Shown here: positions 55,213 through 64,000 of the stretch, one piece after another
Numbering within the stretch: position 1 is the first letter of the stretch
Layout of the letters: every line of letters begins with the position of its first letter
Assembly: GCF_018069895.1 (NCBI RefSeq)
Contig: NZ_JAGQDH010000006.1
Span: 1-64,000, forward strand
DNA from: Roseovarius autotrophicus
Lineage (GTDB): Bacteria > Pseudomonadota > Alphaproteobacteria > Rhodobacterales > Rhodobacteraceae
Direction of reading: 5' to 3'
DNA: 64,000 nt
Position numbers and translations under genes: made by a program
The notes under the pieces: generated by a model
Database searches by the model: none
The model's input: the letters and a program-made list of their open reading frames with translations, nothing else
What the model was told of the DNA's origin: nothing

Positions 55213-57112
55213 CCGATGGAGGATCCTGGCTGGCCGCGACGCTACCACCTTCTTCCCCCTTATGCTCAAGGCTTTCAAGCCCTGTCTGCACCTCGGCCAC
55301 AGGCTCGGGACGAATCACCCGGAATTCGATCCGCCGGTTGATCTCGCGCCCCTCTTCGGTGGCGTTGTCGGCGATCGGGCGGCTCTCGCCATAGCCCTTC
55401 GCCTCCAGCGCCGAGGTCAGAACGCGGCGCAGGCGCAATTCGTCCAGCACCGCGCGCGCGCGCTCAAGGCTCAGTTGCGCGTTCATCTCCTCGCGGCCCT
55501 GACTGTCGGTATGGCCGCCGATTTCCATGCGGATATCGCCGCACACCTTCAGAATATCGGCAATCTCGTCGAGGATCGCGGCCCCGGCCCGGTCGATCGT
55601 GGCCGATCCTGGTTCGAACCCGATCTTGGCCTCGCGTTGCACCTCTTCGATGCGGGCTTCGCACTCGTCGGGTGTTGGAAGGCTTGCTACCGGATCAAGC
55701 TGCTCCTGATAGGTGACATCGATCGCAAAGCGTTCCGCCCCGCCCAGACGATCCGCCAAAAGCTTCGCGATCTCGGCCCCGGCGCTATTGCGTCCGGTCT
55801 TGCCCGAGACCTCGACCACCTCGGGGGTGACGGTTACCGCGCCATTGGCCAGATGGCTGAGCGCCTCCAGCCCCAGAAGCACGCGCATCGACCAATCGCG
55901 CGGCAGGCCCTCGGCCACCCGCGCCGTCATGTGAACCGCGCCAGAGGTAAAGCGCGCGCGCGCAAAACTGATCACCGTAGAGCGCATCTGCTCGCTCGCA
56001 ACACGGCCTCGCAGCAGAACCTGCCCCTCGGGTGACAGCGTGGCGATGAATTCGGGCACCACAGGCGCGCTGGCATCGGGCAAGGGCGGCAGGGTCGCAT
56101 CAAGGGCAAAGACGTCGGGCAGGCGCCCCTCAAGCGCGCCCACCACATCGTCAAAAAGGCTTGGATCCGTCCCCTGCTCGGCCAGAAGCGCGATGTCGGC
56201 GTCAGAAAAGGTGACGCTGCCTGCGCCCAGCTTGGCGAGCGCGGCAATCGTTTCCTCGACGGCACGCGCCCATTGCGGTGTCGGCACGCCCATGCCCACG
56301 ACGCATTCGGTGCGCTCGCTCAGCCCCACGCGGCCCCCCGCACGCAGGATACGGTCACGCGCTTCGTCGGTATCGGCAGAGCAGGCATCGAATCGCGCGC
56401 CTCGCTCGTCGATGACAAAGCGTAGGGTAAAGGGGGTGATCACAGGGCGCGGCGCGGCAATATCCAGCGAAAGCGCGACCGCTTCGGGGGTGCGGCGGGC
56501 CAGATCGATCTCGACCCGGCGCTTTTCCTCGGCGCTGTCCACCATGGCGGTGATCTCGACGCGCTCGGCAGTCACCGAAATCTTGCTGCGCGGCAAAAGA
56601 CCGAGCGAGCGCACCGCATAGCGCAGCGCGGGCCGCCAGGTTGCGGGCGCGGGATAATCGGCGGCATCGAGCAGGTCGGCGATCGGCGCGCCATTGGTCG
56701 CCTCGGACATATCGGCCAGAAGCTGATGGCGGTCGAGTGTCGCGGGCACGAGACCGATGAGCGAAATGCCGCGCTCGTTGCGCAAGATCTCGATGGCGAA
56801 TTGCGGCGGGGCAAGGGCCTCGGCTTCTTCCACAACGGTCTGGTCCAGAACCCTTGCCGCATCGACGACGGACCCGGCCACCGAGAGCGCGGAAAAGCGC
56901 GCGGCCTCGGTCGGCGCGGTGCCGGCCAGAAAGACCTGAAGCCCGTCCGTGTCCACATCGGCCCAGTGCATCCCGCGCGCATCGAGCGCATCGCGCACCG
57001 CGCGGCGCGAACCGTCCTCGATCGCGCTGACAGCGAAACCGGCCGCCACGACACAGATCGCGCCCGCACCCGCAAATGTTCCGCCGATGGTCAGGATCGA
57101 GGAAAGACGCAT
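55199..57112 (-). CDS. OmpA-family protein with BON-like domains
   Basis: A 637-residue envelope protein. One N-terminal signal/TM helix (about 8-30), several BON-like repeats (for example GLQVFLAGTAPTEAARFSAL and EVVEVSGKTGRNSAGAEIA), then a C-terminal OmpA peptidoglycan-binding domain (about 525-620: IGFEPGSATIDRAG, GGHTDSQGREEMNAQLSLER, NRRIEFRV). ATG 57112 is the first with signal-peptide features. The arrangement is typical of alphaproteobacterial OmpA/MotB-like proteins of unknown role. It lies 63 bp after ubiA on the same strand. Confidence 0.85.
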   Translation of the reverse strand: MRLSSILTIGGTFAGAGAICVVAAGFAVSAIEDGSRRAVRDALDARGMHWADVDTDGLQVFLAGTAPTEAARFSALSVAGSVVDAARVLDQTVVEEAEALAPPQFAIEILRNERGISLIGLVPATLDRHQLLADMSEATNGAPIADLLDAADYPAPATWRPALRYAVRSLGLLPRSKISVTAERVEITAMVDSAEEKRRVEIDLARRTPEAVALSLDIAAPRPVITPFTLRFVIDERGARFDACSADTDEARDRILRAGGRVGLSERTECVVGMGVPTPQWARAVEETIAALAKLGAGSVTFSDADIALLAEQGTDPSLFDDVVGALEGRLPDVFALDATLPPLPDASAPVVPEFIATLSPEGQVLLRGRVASEQMRSTVISFARARFTSGAVHMTARVAEGLPRDWSMRVLLGLEALSHLANGAVTVTPEVVEVSGKTGRNSAGAEIAKLLADRLGGAERFAIDVTYQEQLDPVASLPTPDECEARIEEVQREAKIGFEPGSATIDRAGAAILDEIADILKVCGDIRMEIGGHTDSQGREEMNAQLSLERARAVLDELRLRRVLTSALEAKGYGESRPIADNATEEGREINRRIEFRVIRPEPVAEVQTGLESLEHKGEEGGSVAASQDPPSDEQN

Positions 57113-57175
57113 GGGGCAGCGGCCCTTTTCTTGTTGCAGACGACCCGTCTTAGGCGCGCGCAGCTTCAAGCGCAA

Positions 57176-58138
57176 TCAGACCAGAAGCGCACTGGCGAAA
57201 AACAGCACAGGCAACAGCCCCGCATCGCGGTTGGAACGGAATAGCCGAAGCAGGCGCCCAGCATCGTCGAGTTTCAGTTGCCGCAACTGCCAGTGCATAT
57301 GCCAGCCCATCGCCCAGACCCCACCGAGCGCGACAACCAGCGCCATGGGGTTCGACGGCCCCGCCAGAATGACCGCCCCCGCCATCAGGAGCACCGTCAC
57401 CACCAGGAACCGCCGCAGCCAGCGCGGGGAATTCTCGCCGAAAAGCCGCGCAGTCGATTTCACCCCGATGAGCGCGTCATCCTCGGCATCCTGATGGGCA
57501 TAGATCGTGTCATAAAACAGCGTCCAGGCGATCCCGGCAAGGTAGAGCACCACCGCCGGAGCCTCGAGCCGCCCGGAATGCGCCGTCCAGGCCAGCAGCG
57601 CGCCCCAGTTGAACGCCAGGCCAAGAAACACCTGCGGCCACCAGGTGAACCGCTTGGCGAAAGGATAAACCGCCACCGGCGCAAGCGCGAGCACGCCAAG
57701 CACAATCGCCGCGCTGTTGAAGGTCAGCAGGACAGAGAACGCCACCAGCGCCTGCGTGCCCATCCAGACGACCGCGCCGCGCAGCGTGACCTGCCCCGAG
57801 GGGATGGGCCGCGACGCGGTGCGCGCTACGCTGCCGTCGATGTCGCGGTCGGTGATGTCGTTCCAGGTGCAGCCCGCCCCGCGCATCAGCACCGCGCCTA
57901 TGCCGCAGCCAACAAAAATCCACAGATCGTGCCATCCCGCGCGCCCGTCCGCCAGCATCGCCAGCAAAAGGCCCCACCAGCAGGGCAGAAGCAAAAGCCA
58001 CGTCCCGATGGGCCGGTCGGCGCGGCTGAGCCGCAGAAAGGGGCGCGTTGCCCCGGGCGCATGGCGGTCCACCCAATTGCCCGCATAGGCATCGGCCACC
58101 GCACCTGTGGCCTCTGGCGTCCGGTTTCCCTCGCTCAT
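57176..58138 (-). CDS. ubiA: 4-hydroxybenzoate polyprenyltransferase
   Basis: A 320-residue membrane prenyltransferase of ubiquinone synthesis. Both Asp-rich Mg-diphosphate motifs are intact: NDITDRDID and YAHQDAEDD. About eight TM helices follow. The start is 11 bp from the divergent rsmE start, so the two promoters overlap back to back. Confidence 0.95.
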   Translation of the reverse strand: MSEGNRTPEATGAVADAYAGNWVDRHAPGATRPFLRLSRADRPIGTWLLLLPCWWGLLLAMLADGRAGWHDLWIFVGCGIGAVLMRGAGCTWNDITDRDIDGSVARTASRPIPSGQVTLRGAVVWMGTQALVAFSVLLTFNSAAIVLGVLALAPVAVYPFAKRFTWWPQVFLGLAFNWGALLAWTAHSGRLEAPAVVLYLAGIAWTLFYDTIYAHQDAEDDALIGVKSTARLFGENSPRWLRRFLVVTVLLMAGAVILAGPSNPMALVVALGGVWAMGWHMHWQLRQLKLDDAGRLLRLFRSNRDAGLLPVLFFASALLV

Positions 58139-58149
58139 ATGCTGGCCTC

Positions 58150-58878
58150 ATGACAGGGGACAAGATCAGGCTTTATCTAGAGCACCCGCTGGGGGAAGGG
58201 CAAACCCTTCCTCTGAGCGGGCCGCAGGCGCATTACCTCTTTGGTGTCATGCGGCTTGGGCCGGGGAACGCTTTGCGCGTGTTCAACGGGCGCGATGGTG
58301 AATGGCGCGCGAGCGTGACCGAGGCGGGCAAGCGCGGCGGCCTGCTGCGCGTCGGGGTGCAGACCGCGCCGCAACGCAACCCGCCCGATCTGTGGCTGCT
58401 GTTCGCGCCGATCAAGAAGGCGCGCACCGATTTCATCGTCGAGAAGGCCGCCGAGATGGGCGCGGCGCGGATCGTGCCGGTTCAGACCGAGTTCACCAAT
58501 TCCGAGCGCATCCGGCAGGACCGGCTTCAGGCCCATGCCGTCGAGGCCGCCGAGCAATGCGGCGGCACTTTCGTGCCGGAGGTGGCGGACCTCACCCGCC
58601 TCGAGCGGCTGCTTGCGGACTGGCCCGAGGACCGGCATCTGATGTTCTGCGACGAGACGCTTGCGGGCACCGCGCCCGCTCTGCCGGGTGGTCTCGGAGG
58701 AGCGCCCTGGGCGGTGCTGATCGGTCCCGAGGGCGGCTTTTCCGAGGCCGAGCGCGCGCGGTTGCGTGCCTTGCCGCAAGCCCATGCCATAAGCCTCGGG
58801 CCGCGCATCCTGCGCGCCGATACCGCCGCCGTCGCCGCCCTCACCCTCTGGCAACTGAGTTGCGGAGACTGGGGATGA
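58150..58878 (+). CDS. rsmE: 16S rRNA m3U1498 methyltransferase
   Basis: A 242-residue SPOUT-class enzyme. The N-terminal PUA-like segment (GPQAHYLFGVMRLG...RVFNGRDGEW) and the knot region LIGPEGGFSEAER...SLGPRILRADTAAVAAL are clear. ATG 58150 was chosen for family length; longer readings overlap ubiA. Its stop overlaps the next gene's ATG (ATGA). Confidence 0.95.
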   Translation: MTGDKIRLYLEHPLGEGQTLPLSGPQAHYLFGVMRLGPGNALRVFNGRDGEWRASVTEAGKRGGLLRVGVQTAPQRNPPDLWLLFAPIKKARTDFIVEKAAEMGAARIVPVQTEFTNSERIRQDRLQAHAVEAAEQCGGTFVPEVADLTRLERLLADWPEDRHLMFCDETLAGTAPALPGGLGGAPWAVLIGPEGGFSEAERARLRALPQAHAISLGPRILRADTAAVAALTLWQLSCGDWG

Positions 58879-59396
58879 GCCTTGTCCGCCCCGCCGCGTC
58901 GCAAAGCCTGCGCCGCTGGCGCGAGGTGCTGGTGGCGCTTGGTCTGGCCGCGCTCGGCCTCTGGTGGGTGCTGACCGGCTTTGGTTTGCTCCGGTGGATC
59001 GGCTGGGCGCTGCTCATTTCCGCCGCAGCGCTTGGACTGGCCGCACTGCAACGGATGCGGTTCCGGCGTGGCGCGGGCGGGCCGGGGGTGGTGGTGGTGG
59101 ACGAGGGTCTGATCGCCTATCTTGGCCCCGAGACAGGCGGCGCGGTCGCGCTGTCGGAGATCACCGCGCTTGCGCTTGACCCCATGGGGCCGCACTGGGT
59201 GCTGTCGCAACCGGGCCAGCCCGATCTCCATATTCCGCTCGATGCCGAGGGGGCCGAGGCGCTTTTCGACGCCTTCGCCGTGCTTCCCGGTCTGCGCACG
59301 GAACACATGCTGGCGCGGATGCGCCGCCCCGGACCCGCGCCCGAGACGCTGTGGCAGCGACACGCGCGCCCGACAACCCACCCAAGGCTGCATTGA
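58875..59396 (+). CDS. Two-TM membrane protein, unknown function
   Basis: A 173-residue protein with two adjacent N-terminal TM helices (about 18-35 and 40-58). A soluble C-terminal domain follows (VVVVDEGLIAYLGPETGGAVALSE...) that resembles a PH-like fold. Coupled to rsmE by a 4-bp overlap and followed 66 bp later by the glutamate-cysteine ligase gene. The set rsmE-this-gshA looks like a conserved operon, but no function is known to me. Confidence 0.75.
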   Translation: MSLVRPAASQSLRRWREVLVALGLAALGLWWVLTGFGLLRWIGWALLISAAALGLAALQRMRFRRGAGGPGVVVVDEGLIAYLGPETGGAVALSEITALALDPMGPHWVLSQPGQPDLHIPLDAEGAEALFDAFAVLPGLRTEHMLARMRRPGPAPETLWQRHARPTTHPRLH

Positions 59397-59462
59397 CACC
59401 TGCGCCGAATGACGCCAACTCTGGCCCCCGATAAAAGCGCACGCCGTTCAGGAGACCCCAAC

Positions 59463-60833
59463 ATGTCCATTCCCCAATCCGGCGGCGGGCCGATCGAGCA
59501 CCACGAGCAATTGGCCGAGTATCTGGCGAGCGGGTGCAAGCCCATCTCTGACTGGCGCATCGGCACCGAGCACGAGAAATTCGGCTATTGCAAGGACACG
59601 CTGCGCCCGTTGCCCTATGAGGGCCCGCGCTCGATCCTTGCGGTGCTGGAGGGGCTGCGCGACGGGCATGGCTGGGCCCCTGTAGAGGAGGCGGGCCACC
59701 TCATCGGGCTGGAGAAGGACGGCGCAAATGTGAGCCTGGAGCCGGGCGGGCAACTGGAACTTTCAGGCGCACCGCTGGAAACCATCCACCAGACCTGCGA
59801 CGAGGTGAACGAGCACCTGCGCGACGTAAAGGACATCGCCGACAAGGTGGGCGTCGGCTTTATCGGCCTTGGCGCGGCCCCGATCTGGCGGCACGAGGAT
59901 ATGCCGGTGCTGCCGAAGGGGCGCTATCGGCTGATGACCGATTACATGGACCGTGTCGGTACCATGGGCAAATCCATGATGTATCGCACCTGCACCGTGC
60001 AGGTGAATCTCGATTTCGGGTCCGAGGCGGACATGGTGCAGAAGTTCCGCGTGGCCCTCGCGCTGCAACCGGTGGCCACGGCGCTTTTCGCCAATTCGCC
60101 GTTTTTCGAGGGCAAGCCCAACGGTCACAAATCCTGGCGCGCGCGTGTCTGGCGTGACCTTGACCCGGCGCGCACGGGTATGCTGCCCTTTGTCTTCGAC
60201 GAGGGTTTCGGGTTCGAGGCGTACGCAGAGTACGCGCTTGATGTACCCATGTATTTCGTCTATCGCGACGGCGTTTATCACGACGCGCTCGGGCAAAGTT
60301 TCCGCGATTTCCTGCGCGGTGAATTGCCCACGCTGCCGGGCGAGAAACCGACGCTCAGCGACTGGGCGGATCACTTGACCACGATCTTTCCCGAAGCGCG
60401 AATCAAGAAATTCATGGAGATGCGCGGCGCCGATGGTGGGCCGTGGCGCAGGCTCTGTGCGCTGCCCGCGTTCTGGGTCGGGCTCATGTATGATCAGGGC
60501 GCGCTTGATGCCGCCTGGGATCTGGTCAAGGGATGGGATTCTGAGACGCGCGAGGGCCTGCGCGTAGCGGCCAGCGTGGACGGGCTTCAGGCAAAGGTGG
60601 GTGGTATCGACATGCACGCGCTTGCGCGCGAGGTGCTGGAGTTGTCGCATGCCGGTCTGAAGGCGCGCGCGCGGCCCGGTGGCGGCGGCATGATCCCCGA
60701 CGAAACGCATTTCCTCGATGCCCTGCGCGAAAGCGTCGAGACCGGTCGCACCCCCGCCGATGAGCTTCTCGCCCGCTATCACGGCGACTGGCAAGGCGAT
60801 CTGAGTCGGATCTACGCCGATTACAGCTACTGA
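59463..60833 (+). CDS. gshA: Glutamate-cysteine ligase (plant/alphaproteobacterial type)
   Basis: A 456-residue GCS2-type enzyme for the first step of glutathione synthesis. GTEHEKFGY near residue 35, LEPGGQLELSGAP, and MMYRTCTVQVNLDF are family hallmarks. ATG 59463 has GGAG nine bases upstream; the reading opens earlier at 59409 without support. Cytoplasmic. Confidence 0.95.
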   Translation: MSIPQSGGGPIEHHEQLAEYLASGCKPISDWRIGTEHEKFGYCKDTLRPLPYEGPRSILAVLEGLRDGHGWAPVEEAGHLIGLEKDGANVSLEPGGQLELSGAPLETIHQTCDEVNEHLRDVKDIADKVGVGFIGLGAAPIWRHEDMPVLPKGRYRLMTDYMDRVGTMGKSMMYRTCTVQVNLDFGSEADMVQKFRVALALQPVATALFANSPFFEGKPNGHKSWRARVWRDLDPARTGMLPFVFDEGFGFEAYAEYALDVPMYFVYRDGVYHDALGQSFRDFLRGELPTLPGEKPTLSDWADHLTTIFPEARIKKFMEMRGADGGPWRRLCALPAFWVGLMYDQGALDAAWDLVKGWDSETREGLRVAASVDGLQAKVGGIDMHALAREVLELSHAGLKARARPGGGGMIPDETHFLDALRESVETGRTPADELLARYHGDWQGDLSRIYADYSY

Positions 60834-61043
60834 GCGCGACCCGCAGCCGCGCGGCGCAATGCCGCAACTGCGAAAGGGCGCTTCGCGGGAAAATCTTGCG
60901 CAATAATCAGAATTCGGCCAATTTTCAGCCTGTTCGGATCGTAAATCCGTCGATTCCGGGACACTCGTGAGGCAAATCCCTGCTAGTTTTGGTTACCGGG
61001 CCGTCAAGACCCGGATGACGGAACCAACGAGGGAGACCCCAAG

Positions 61044-61478
61044 ATGTCCGATAAATTCGTCGTCGGCTACGACGGCAGCGTATCGGCGCGGCGCGCGCTG
61101 GAATTCGCTGTCGAGCGGGCCAAGGCGCAAGGTGGCTGTATCGTGCTGGCCCATGTGCTTGAATGGTCGCCATATTCCTTTCTCACCCCCAAGGAACTCG
61201 AGGAGCGCCACAAGCGCCGCCGCGAAGAGATGACGCGGGCCGAGGAACAGATCAACAGCAGCGTGGCCGAGGAATTGAAGAGCGCGGGCGTGCCCGTCGA
61301 GGTGGTGATCCGCTACGGCAGCATCGCCGACCTGCTGGGCAAGATCGCCGCCGAGGTCGGCGCGGTTCAGATCTTCGTCGGACGCGAGGGGCAATCGGCG
61401 CTGGAGGCGCGGATTTTCGGCTCGGTTGCGGGCGCATTGGTGCAAACCTCGCCGGTGCCCTGCACCATCGTGCCGTAA
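61044..61478 (+). CDS. Universal stress protein UspA family
   Basis: A 144-residue single-domain Usp. The ATP-binding pattern G-x2-G-x9-G-S is present in VGREGQSALEARIFGSVAG, so it is probably a nucleotide-binding type. Upstream are 210 bp without a gene. A 32-bp gap leads to the AGCS symporter gene, suggesting co-transcription. Confidence 0.92.
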   Translation: MSDKFVVGYDGSVSARRALEFAVERAKAQGGCIVLAHVLEWSPYSFLTPKELEERHKRRREEMTRAEEQINSSVAEELKSAGVPVEVVIRYGSIADLLGKIAAEVGAVQIFVGREGQSALEARIFGSVAGALVQTSPVPCTIVP

Positions 61479-61510
61479 GACCAACAGGGACAGGGAAAAG
61501 GACAAAACAA

Positions 61511-63040
61511 ATGCAACGGATATATTCCACTTTTGCCGCTGCCATGCTGGCGCTTCTGCCGGGCATGGCACAGGCGCAGGCATTCGGGGACCAGATCGAT
61601 TCGATCTTTGCTGCCAGCACCGGCTGGTTCGTCAATCTGATCTTTGCCGATGTCTTTGGCGTGCCCTGGATCGTCAGCTGGCTGGTGATCGCGGCGGTGG
61701 TCTTCACGGTTTATTTCGGCTTTATCCAGTTCCGCGCCTTCCGACACTCCATCGAACTGGTGCGCGGCGATTATTCTGACCCGAACGACGCGGGCGAGGT
61801 CAGCCACTTTCAGGCACTGGCCACCGCGCTTTCGGGCACGGTCGGCCTTGGCAATATCGCCGGGGTCGCGGTCGCGGTCAGCATCGGTGGCGCCGGGGCT
61901 ACCTTCTGGATGATCCTTGCGGGTCTTCTGGGGATGGCCACCAAGTTCACCGAATGCACGCTTGGCGTCAAATACCGCAATGAATACGCGGATGGCACCG
62001 TTTCGGGCGGACCGATGTATTACATCAAGAAGGGCTTTGCCGAGCGCGGCCTGCCTCTGGGCGGGTTCATGGCGGTGATGTTCTCGATCTTCTGCGTGCT
62101 GGGTGCGCTTGGCGGGGGCAACATGTTTCAGGCCAACCAGGCGGCAAGCCAGGTGCAGGCGGTCGTTGGTGTTCCCGCATGGGTCACCGGACTGGCACTT
62201 TCGGTCATCGTGTTCATCGTGATTGTCGGTGGGATCAAGTCCATCGCCCGCGTGACCGAGAAGGTCGTGCCGTTCATGGGGATCGGCTATGTTCTGGTGG
62301 CGCTGCTGATCATCCTGATGAACGCCAACATGATCCTCTGGGCCTTTGGCGAGATCTTCCGGGGCGCGTTCACCGATTCGGGGATTGTCGGCGGGATTGT
62401 CGGCGCGATCATCCAGGGCTTCCGCCGGGCCGCCTTTTCAAACGAGGCGGGCATCGGCTCTGCCGCCATCGCCCACTCGGCGGTACGCACCAAGGAGCCG
62501 GTCACCGAGGGCTTTGTCTCGCTGCTGGAACCGTTCATCGACACGGTGGTGATCTGCACCATGACTTCGCTGGTGATCATCATCACCCAGCAACTGCTGA
62601 TCGACGCCGAAAGTGGGCGCTACATCCTCAACGAAGCCGGTCGCATCGCGACGGCGAGCGGGGCAACGGGCGGCGTGCCGATCACCTCGGCAGCGTTCGG
62701 ATCGGTGTTTGGCTGGGCACCCTACGCCCTTGCGCTGGCAGTGGTCCTGTTTGCCTTCTCGACCATGATCACCTGGTCCTATTACGGCCTCAAGGCCTGG
62801 ACCTACATGTTCGGCGAGGGCAAGAACAAGGAACTCGTGTTCAAGCTGATCTTCTGCGTCTTCGTGTTTATCGGCGCGGTCTCCAGCCTTGGCGCAGTGC
62901 TGGATTTCTCGGATGCGGCGCTGTTTGCCATGGGCGTGGTCAACATCATCGCGCTCTACTTCCTGATGCCGATCGTCAAGCGCGAGATGAACAACTATCT
63001 GACGCGGCTGCGTTCTGGCGAGATCAAGAAATACAACTGA
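61511..63040 (+). CDS. Alanine/glycine:cation symporter (AGCS family)
   Basis: A 509-residue sodium- or proton-coupled amino acid carrier with about eleven TM helices. Family marks include ATALSGTVGLGNIAGVAVA, GGPMYYIKKGF, and FRRAAFSNEAGIGSAAIAHSA. The N-terminal hydrophobic stretch ends in AQAQA and may be a cleaved signal, which some AGCS members have. AAGGA precedes the ATG. The long upstream reading in the same frame overlaps uspA and is not used. Confidence 0.93.
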   Translation: MQRIYSTFAAAMLALLPGMAQAQAFGDQIDSIFAASTGWFVNLIFADVFGVPWIVSWLVIAAVVFTVYFGFIQFRAFRHSIELVRGDYSDPNDAGEVSHFQALATALSGTVGLGNIAGVAVAVSIGGAGATFWMILAGLLGMATKFTECTLGVKYRNEYADGTVSGGPMYYIKKGFAERGLPLGGFMAVMFSIFCVLGALGGGNMFQANQAASQVQAVVGVPAWVTGLALSVIVFIVIVGGIKSIARVTEKVVPFMGIGYVLVALLIILMNANMILWAFGEIFRGAFTDSGIVGGIVGAIIQGFRRAAFSNEAGIGSAAIAHSAVRTKEPVTEGFVSLLEPFIDTVVICTMTSLVIIITQQLLIDAESGRYILNEAGRIATASGATGGVPITSAAFGSVFGWAPYALALAVVLFAFSTMITWSYYGLKAWTYMFGEGKNKELVFKLIFCVFVFIGAVSSLGAVLDFSDAALFAMGVVNIIALYFLMPIVKREMNNYLTRLRSGEIKKYN

Positions 63041-63055
63041 ACACCCTGAAAAAGA

Positions 63056-63084
63056 CAAGGGCCGGGGATCATCCCCGGCCCTTG
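63056..63084. terminator. Bidirectional terminator between the AGCS and infB genes
   Basis: A perfect 13-bp stem CAAGGGCCGGGGA/TCCCCGGCCCTTG with a 3-nt loop, between convergent genes (AGCS stop 63040, infB stop 63108). No long U-tract but very stable. Confidence 0.85.
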
Positions 63085-63107
63085 GCGTTTGTCAAAGCGT
63101 GATCGGA

Positions 63108-64000
63108 TCACGCAAGGCTGCGGGTGATTTCCTCACGCTCGAAAATCTCGATGACATCGCCCTCGCGAACATCATCGTAATTCTCGAAGGCCATGCCGCA
63201 TTCCTGACCGGACTGCACCTCGGCCACCTCGTCCTTGAAACGCTTGAGCGTCTTGAGCGTGCCTTCGTGGATCACCACATCGTCGCGCAGAAGGCGGACA
63301 CCAGCCGAGCGGCGCGCCACGCCCTCGGTGACAAGGCAGCCTGCCACCTTGCCCACGTTGGAGACCTTGAAGACCTCCTTGATCTTGGCGTAGCCGATGA
63401 ACTTCTCGCGGATCTCGTTGCCCAGAAGACCGCTTGCCGCCGCTTTCACATCGTCCACCAGATCGTAGATCACCGAATAATAGCGGATTTCCACGCCCTT
63501 CTGGTTGGCGCTGTTGCGTGCGGACGCATTGGCCCGGACGTTGAAGCCCAGAACCGGCGCACCGGACGCCTCGGCAAGGCCCACGTCGGATTCTGTGATC
63601 GCGCCGACCCCGGAATGGAGCACGCGCACACGCACCTCCTCGTTGCCGATCTTCTCCATCGCCTGAACGATGGCCTCGGCGGAACCCTGCACATCGGCCT
63701 TGACGAGGATCGGCAGTTCCTTGACGTTCTCGTCTTCCTTGGCCTTGGCCAGAAGCTGTTCGAGCGTGGCCCCGGCCCCGGCTGCGGCGCGTTTTTCCTT
63801 GGCCTTCTCATAGCGGTAATTGGCGATCTCGCGGGCCTGTGCCTCGGTGTCAACCACGTTGAGAACGTCGCCCGCCTCGGGTGTGCCGTTGAGGCCCAGA
63901 ACCTCGACCGGCGAAGATGGCCCGGCCTCCTTGATGCGCTCGCCGCGGTCGTTCACCAGCGCGCGCACCTTGCCGTATTGCTCGCCCACGACAAAGATGT
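63108..64000 (-). CDS. infB: Translation initiation factor IF-2, C-terminal part (runs off window)
   Basis: Open from the window edge to the stop at 63108, about 297 residues seen. Domains III and IV are visible: [51 protein letters not shown], and the C-terminal fMet-tRNA binding domain ([22 protein letters not shown]...[20 protein letters not shown]). The GTPase domain lies outside. The protein continues upstream of the GTG at 63989, which is internal. Confidence 0.97.
   Translation of the reverse strand, partial: IFVVGEQYGKVRALVNDRGERIKEAGPSSPVEVLGLNGTPEAGDVLNVVDTEAQAREIANYRYEKAKEKRAAAGAGATLEQLLAKAKEDENVKELPILVKADVQGSAEAIVQAMEKIGNEEVRVRVLHSGVGAITESDVGLAEASGAPVLGFNVRANASARNSANQKGVEIRYYSVIYDLVDDVKAAASGLLGNEIREKFIGYAKIKEVFKVSNVGKVAGCLVTEGVARRSAGVRLLRDDVVIHEGTLKTLKRFKDEVAEVQSGQECGMAFENYDDVREGDVIEIFEREEITRSLA

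Overview
The window is a high-GC, gene-dense bacterial chromosome segment. Gene content points to an alphaproteobacterium of the Rhodobacterales (Roseobacter-type): a Hint-domain protein, a lone FliG, DUF2948 next to murA and hisD, a fused dipeptide ABC ATPase, and mreBCD-mrdA-rodA followed by ghrA. This is inferred from gene content and order; no rRNA is present. No phage genes, CRISPR array or plasmid functions were seen. The left edge carries a cut-off IS4-type transposase.

Layout. 1-8.5 kb: IS4 fragment, a ThDP enzyme, moaE-moaD-pgsA, a fused and frameshifted operon remnant behind a TetR regulator, uvrC, a pteridine-reductase-like SDR, a CaCA antiporter and a tiny zinc-ribbon protein. 8.5-15.2 kb: S49 peptidase and a family-5 (dipeptide/oligopeptide) ABC transporter whose ATPase gene is divergent from the binding-protein and permease genes. 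15.2-24.6 kb: the most unusual block. It encodes an AioA-like molybdoenzyme, a Tat-exported Rieske subunit and two di-haem cytochrome c peroxidases in one operon, with a DUF2478 gene downstream and a divergent histidine kinase/OmpR-type regulator pair upstream. This arrangement matches the iodate reductase operon idrABP1P2 rather than arsenite oxidase. Four TGTGA units at exact 10-bp steps lie upstream of the operon and look like a response-regulator binding array. A truncated HNH-endonuclease 5' end marks the left border of the block.

25-28.3 kb: a minus-strand set (FA-hydroxylase/sterol desaturase, DsrE-like protein, small membrane protein, nucleoside phosphorylase) divergent from an ArsR-rhodanese fusion regulator, with a perfect 12+12-bp inverted repeat between them. 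28.8-36.7 kb: rpsD, Hint protein, Lrp regulator with divergent trxB, orphan fliG, DUF167, trhO, pncA, UDG-like and SseB-like genes. 36.7-46.7 kb: a long minus-strand run for cell shape and envelope (mreB-mreC-mreD-mrdA-rodA-ghrA) and a short-protein-murA-DUF2948-hisD operon. 46.8-51.4 kb: tRNA-Thr(GGT), an RTX-repeat protein, rpsO and pnp; between rpsO and pnp lie the 3' remnants of a bicarbonate-transporter-like gene and its divergent LysR regulator. 51.5-64 kb: sirtuin, low-molecular-weight phosphatase, a HisD paralogue of the sulfopropanediol dehydrogenase type with an Asp/Glu racemase, an OmpA/BON protein, ubiA, rsmE, glutamate-cysteine ligase, UspA, an AGCS symporter and the 3' part of infB.

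Most of the window is ordinary core genome. The accessory signals are the putative iodate-reduction module with its own two-component system, the thiol/persulfide-type regulator with its operator, and at least four scars of gene loss or insertion (IS4, HNH fragment, ligase/hydratase fusion, SbtA/LysR fusion).
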